Assembly (NCBI RefSeq): GCF_002215215.1
Contig: NZ_CP018632.1
Location: 6,692,501 to 6,756,500, forward strand
Length of the DNA: 64,000 nt
Source of the DNA: Granulosicoccus antarcticus IMCC3135
GTDB taxonomy: Bacteria; Pseudomonadota; Gammaproteobacteria; Granulosicoccales; Granulosicoccaceae
Reading direction: 5' to 3'
Below are positions 63,306-64,000 of the stretch, in pieces (position 1 is the first letter of the stretch; each line of letters starts with the position of its first letter). Below the pieces are notes generated by a model. That model saw nothing but the letters and a program-made list of their open reading frames with translations. It had not been told where the DNA came from and did no database searches. The position numbers and the translations under genes are program-made.

Positions 63306-63330
63306 TAAGGGATCGTGAAATAATCCCTAA
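63306..63330. repeat. Palindromic element, half copy
   Basis: TAAGGGATCGTGAAAT (63306-63321) matches one arm of the element at 61271-61314 and is directly followed by AATCCCTAA, forming a short hairpin. It lies between the convergent metallophosphoesterase and bolA genes and could act as a terminator stem. Confidence 0.5.
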
Positions 63331-63349
63331 AGAACGACACCAGCATGTA

Positions 63350-63679
63350 TCAGTCACTATCAGCTTCATGTGCCTTGCCGCCCATGCAGGGAGGTGACTC
63401 AGGGACATCTCCGCCCCGCTCGCTCCATTCTGCAGAGGTATAGGTATGCATGGACAGTGCATGGATATCATTCTTCAACTGCTCTGCCAACAGTTTATTG
63501 ATGGTGCGATGACGACCGATCAGATTCTTGCCATCAAACTCATTACTCACAACCACCAGCTTGAAGTGACTTTCAGAGCCGGCAGGCACATTGTGCATAT
63601 GGCTTTCGTTGATAACGTCCAGCACGGTAGGTGCTAGAGCCTCCACCAGAATGTCATTGATTACGGTTGCTACTTTCAT
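63350..63679 (-). CDS. bolA: BolA-family protein
   Basis: BolA proteins bind monothiol glutaredoxins and [2Fe-2S] clusters and influence cell shape and stress responses. The 109-residue product contains the family core ESHMHNVPAGSESHFKLVVV with the conserved His, then LIGRHRTINKLLAEQLKNDI with its invariant RHR, and HALSMHTYTSAEW. A polar tail of about 20 residues follows. It is BolA rather than the shorter IbaG, which is missing from its usual site beside murA. Confidence 0.93.
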   Translation of the reverse strand: MKVATVINDILVEALAPTVLDVINESHMHNVPAGSESHFKLVVVSNEFDGKNLIGRHRTINKLLAEQLKNDIHALSMHTYTSAEWSERGGDVPESPPCMGGKAHEADSD

Positions 63680-63833
63680 TCGACAGATTCCTCATTTTAT
63701 CTGCCCATGATAACGCCTGACTTCAATCAGCGGTGCATGAGCGATAGGGTATGCAAAGCCTGCTCATGATGATTGCCGAAAATTACCTGACCCTCAAACA
63801 TGCAACCAGATTCCAGGCCTCAGACAGCCATTA

Positions 63834-64000
63834 TCAGATGGCAGGTGGAGGTGGAGCAGGAGGAGCACTCGCGGGCAACTGCTGAACAGTCATATGCGGG
63901 AACGGGATACCCCAGTTTTCCTCGGTACACACCTTCACACACGCCTGCTGAATCATCCGCTCTATCTTGAACAAGCCGGTGACGGCAGAGCTCTGCATAG
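63834..64000 (-). CDS. C-terminal part of an MscS-like mechanosensitive channel (truncated by window edge)
   Basis: Only the last 54 or so codons are in the window, ending in TGA at 63834-63836. The visible sequence includes FKIERMIQQACVKVCTEENW and GIPFPHMTVQQLP, which matches the IPFPQ motif closing the cytoplasmic cage of MscS channels. A Pro/Ala tail follows. The 154 bp to bolA contain no gene. Confidence 0.7.
   Translation of the reverse strand, partial: MQSSAVTGLFKIERMIQQACVKVCTEENWGIPFPHMTVQQLPASAPPAPPPPAI

Overview
The window is a dense, roughly 55-58% GC stretch of a Gram-negative chromosome. The gene content (MlaFEDCB/MlaA, LptABC-KdsD, RpoN-HPF-PtsN-HprK-RapZ-NPr-EI, MinCDE, BolA, a split B12-dependent NrdJ) points to an environmental gammaproteobacterium. 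A Granulosicoccus- or Chromatiales-like lineage is possible, but that is inference and no marker gene settles it. I see no rRNA, tRNA, CRISPR array, insertion sequence or prophage.

Region 1 (1-20 kb) is mostly conserved housekeeping. On the minus strand an apparent operon runs mlaFEDCB-murA-hisG-aroG-HAMP protein. Divergent from it lie mlaA, kdsD-lptC-lptA-lptB, rpoN-hpf-ptsN-hprK-rapZ-ptsH-ptsI and mgtE. These genes cover outer-membrane lipid asymmetry, LPS export, the first peptidoglycan step and a nitrogen-type phosphotransferase chain with HPr kinase. Unusual points are an acidic 18-residue tandem repeat at the MlaA C-terminus, a PtsN insertion, a short-form HisG, and the absence of ibaG and kdsC from their customary places.

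Region 2 (20-24.8 kb) is a split class II ribonucleotide reductase, NrdJa plus NrdJb. A 377-residue LAGLIDADG intein sits immediately before the active-site Cys of NrdJa. Two tandem pairs of NrdR-box-like palindromes lie upstream.

Region 3 (24.9-33.8 kb) is an accessory surface-assembly locus. It holds an usher-like outer-membrane protein ending in a SPOR domain, two DUF4402-type secreted subunits, a PapD-like chaperone, a glycine-zipper exported protein and a FlgT-like lipoprotein. It looks like an atypical chaperone-usher system.

Region 4 (34-43 kb) contains a small operon (zinc ribbon, unknown protein, parvulin), a GGDEF-EAL protein, DinB, MinCDE, a porin and a BON lipoprotein.

Region 5 (43.2-63.3 kb) is the most novel part. 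An 11-gene minus-strand operon encodes an oligopeptide-type ABC importer, three glycosyltransferases, an ABC transporter homologue whose nucleotide-binding domain has lost essentially every catalytic motif, a cyclic-nucleotide-binding protein, a polysaccharide-deacetylase-like protein and a GNAT protein. It is flanked by a GT32-type glycosyltransferase, a second paralogous deacetylase, a fourth GT-B glycosyltransferase and a large metallophosphoesterase. I interpret this as an undescribed glycan or glycoconjugate synthesis and transport system. The window closes with bolA and the end of an MscS-like channel gene.
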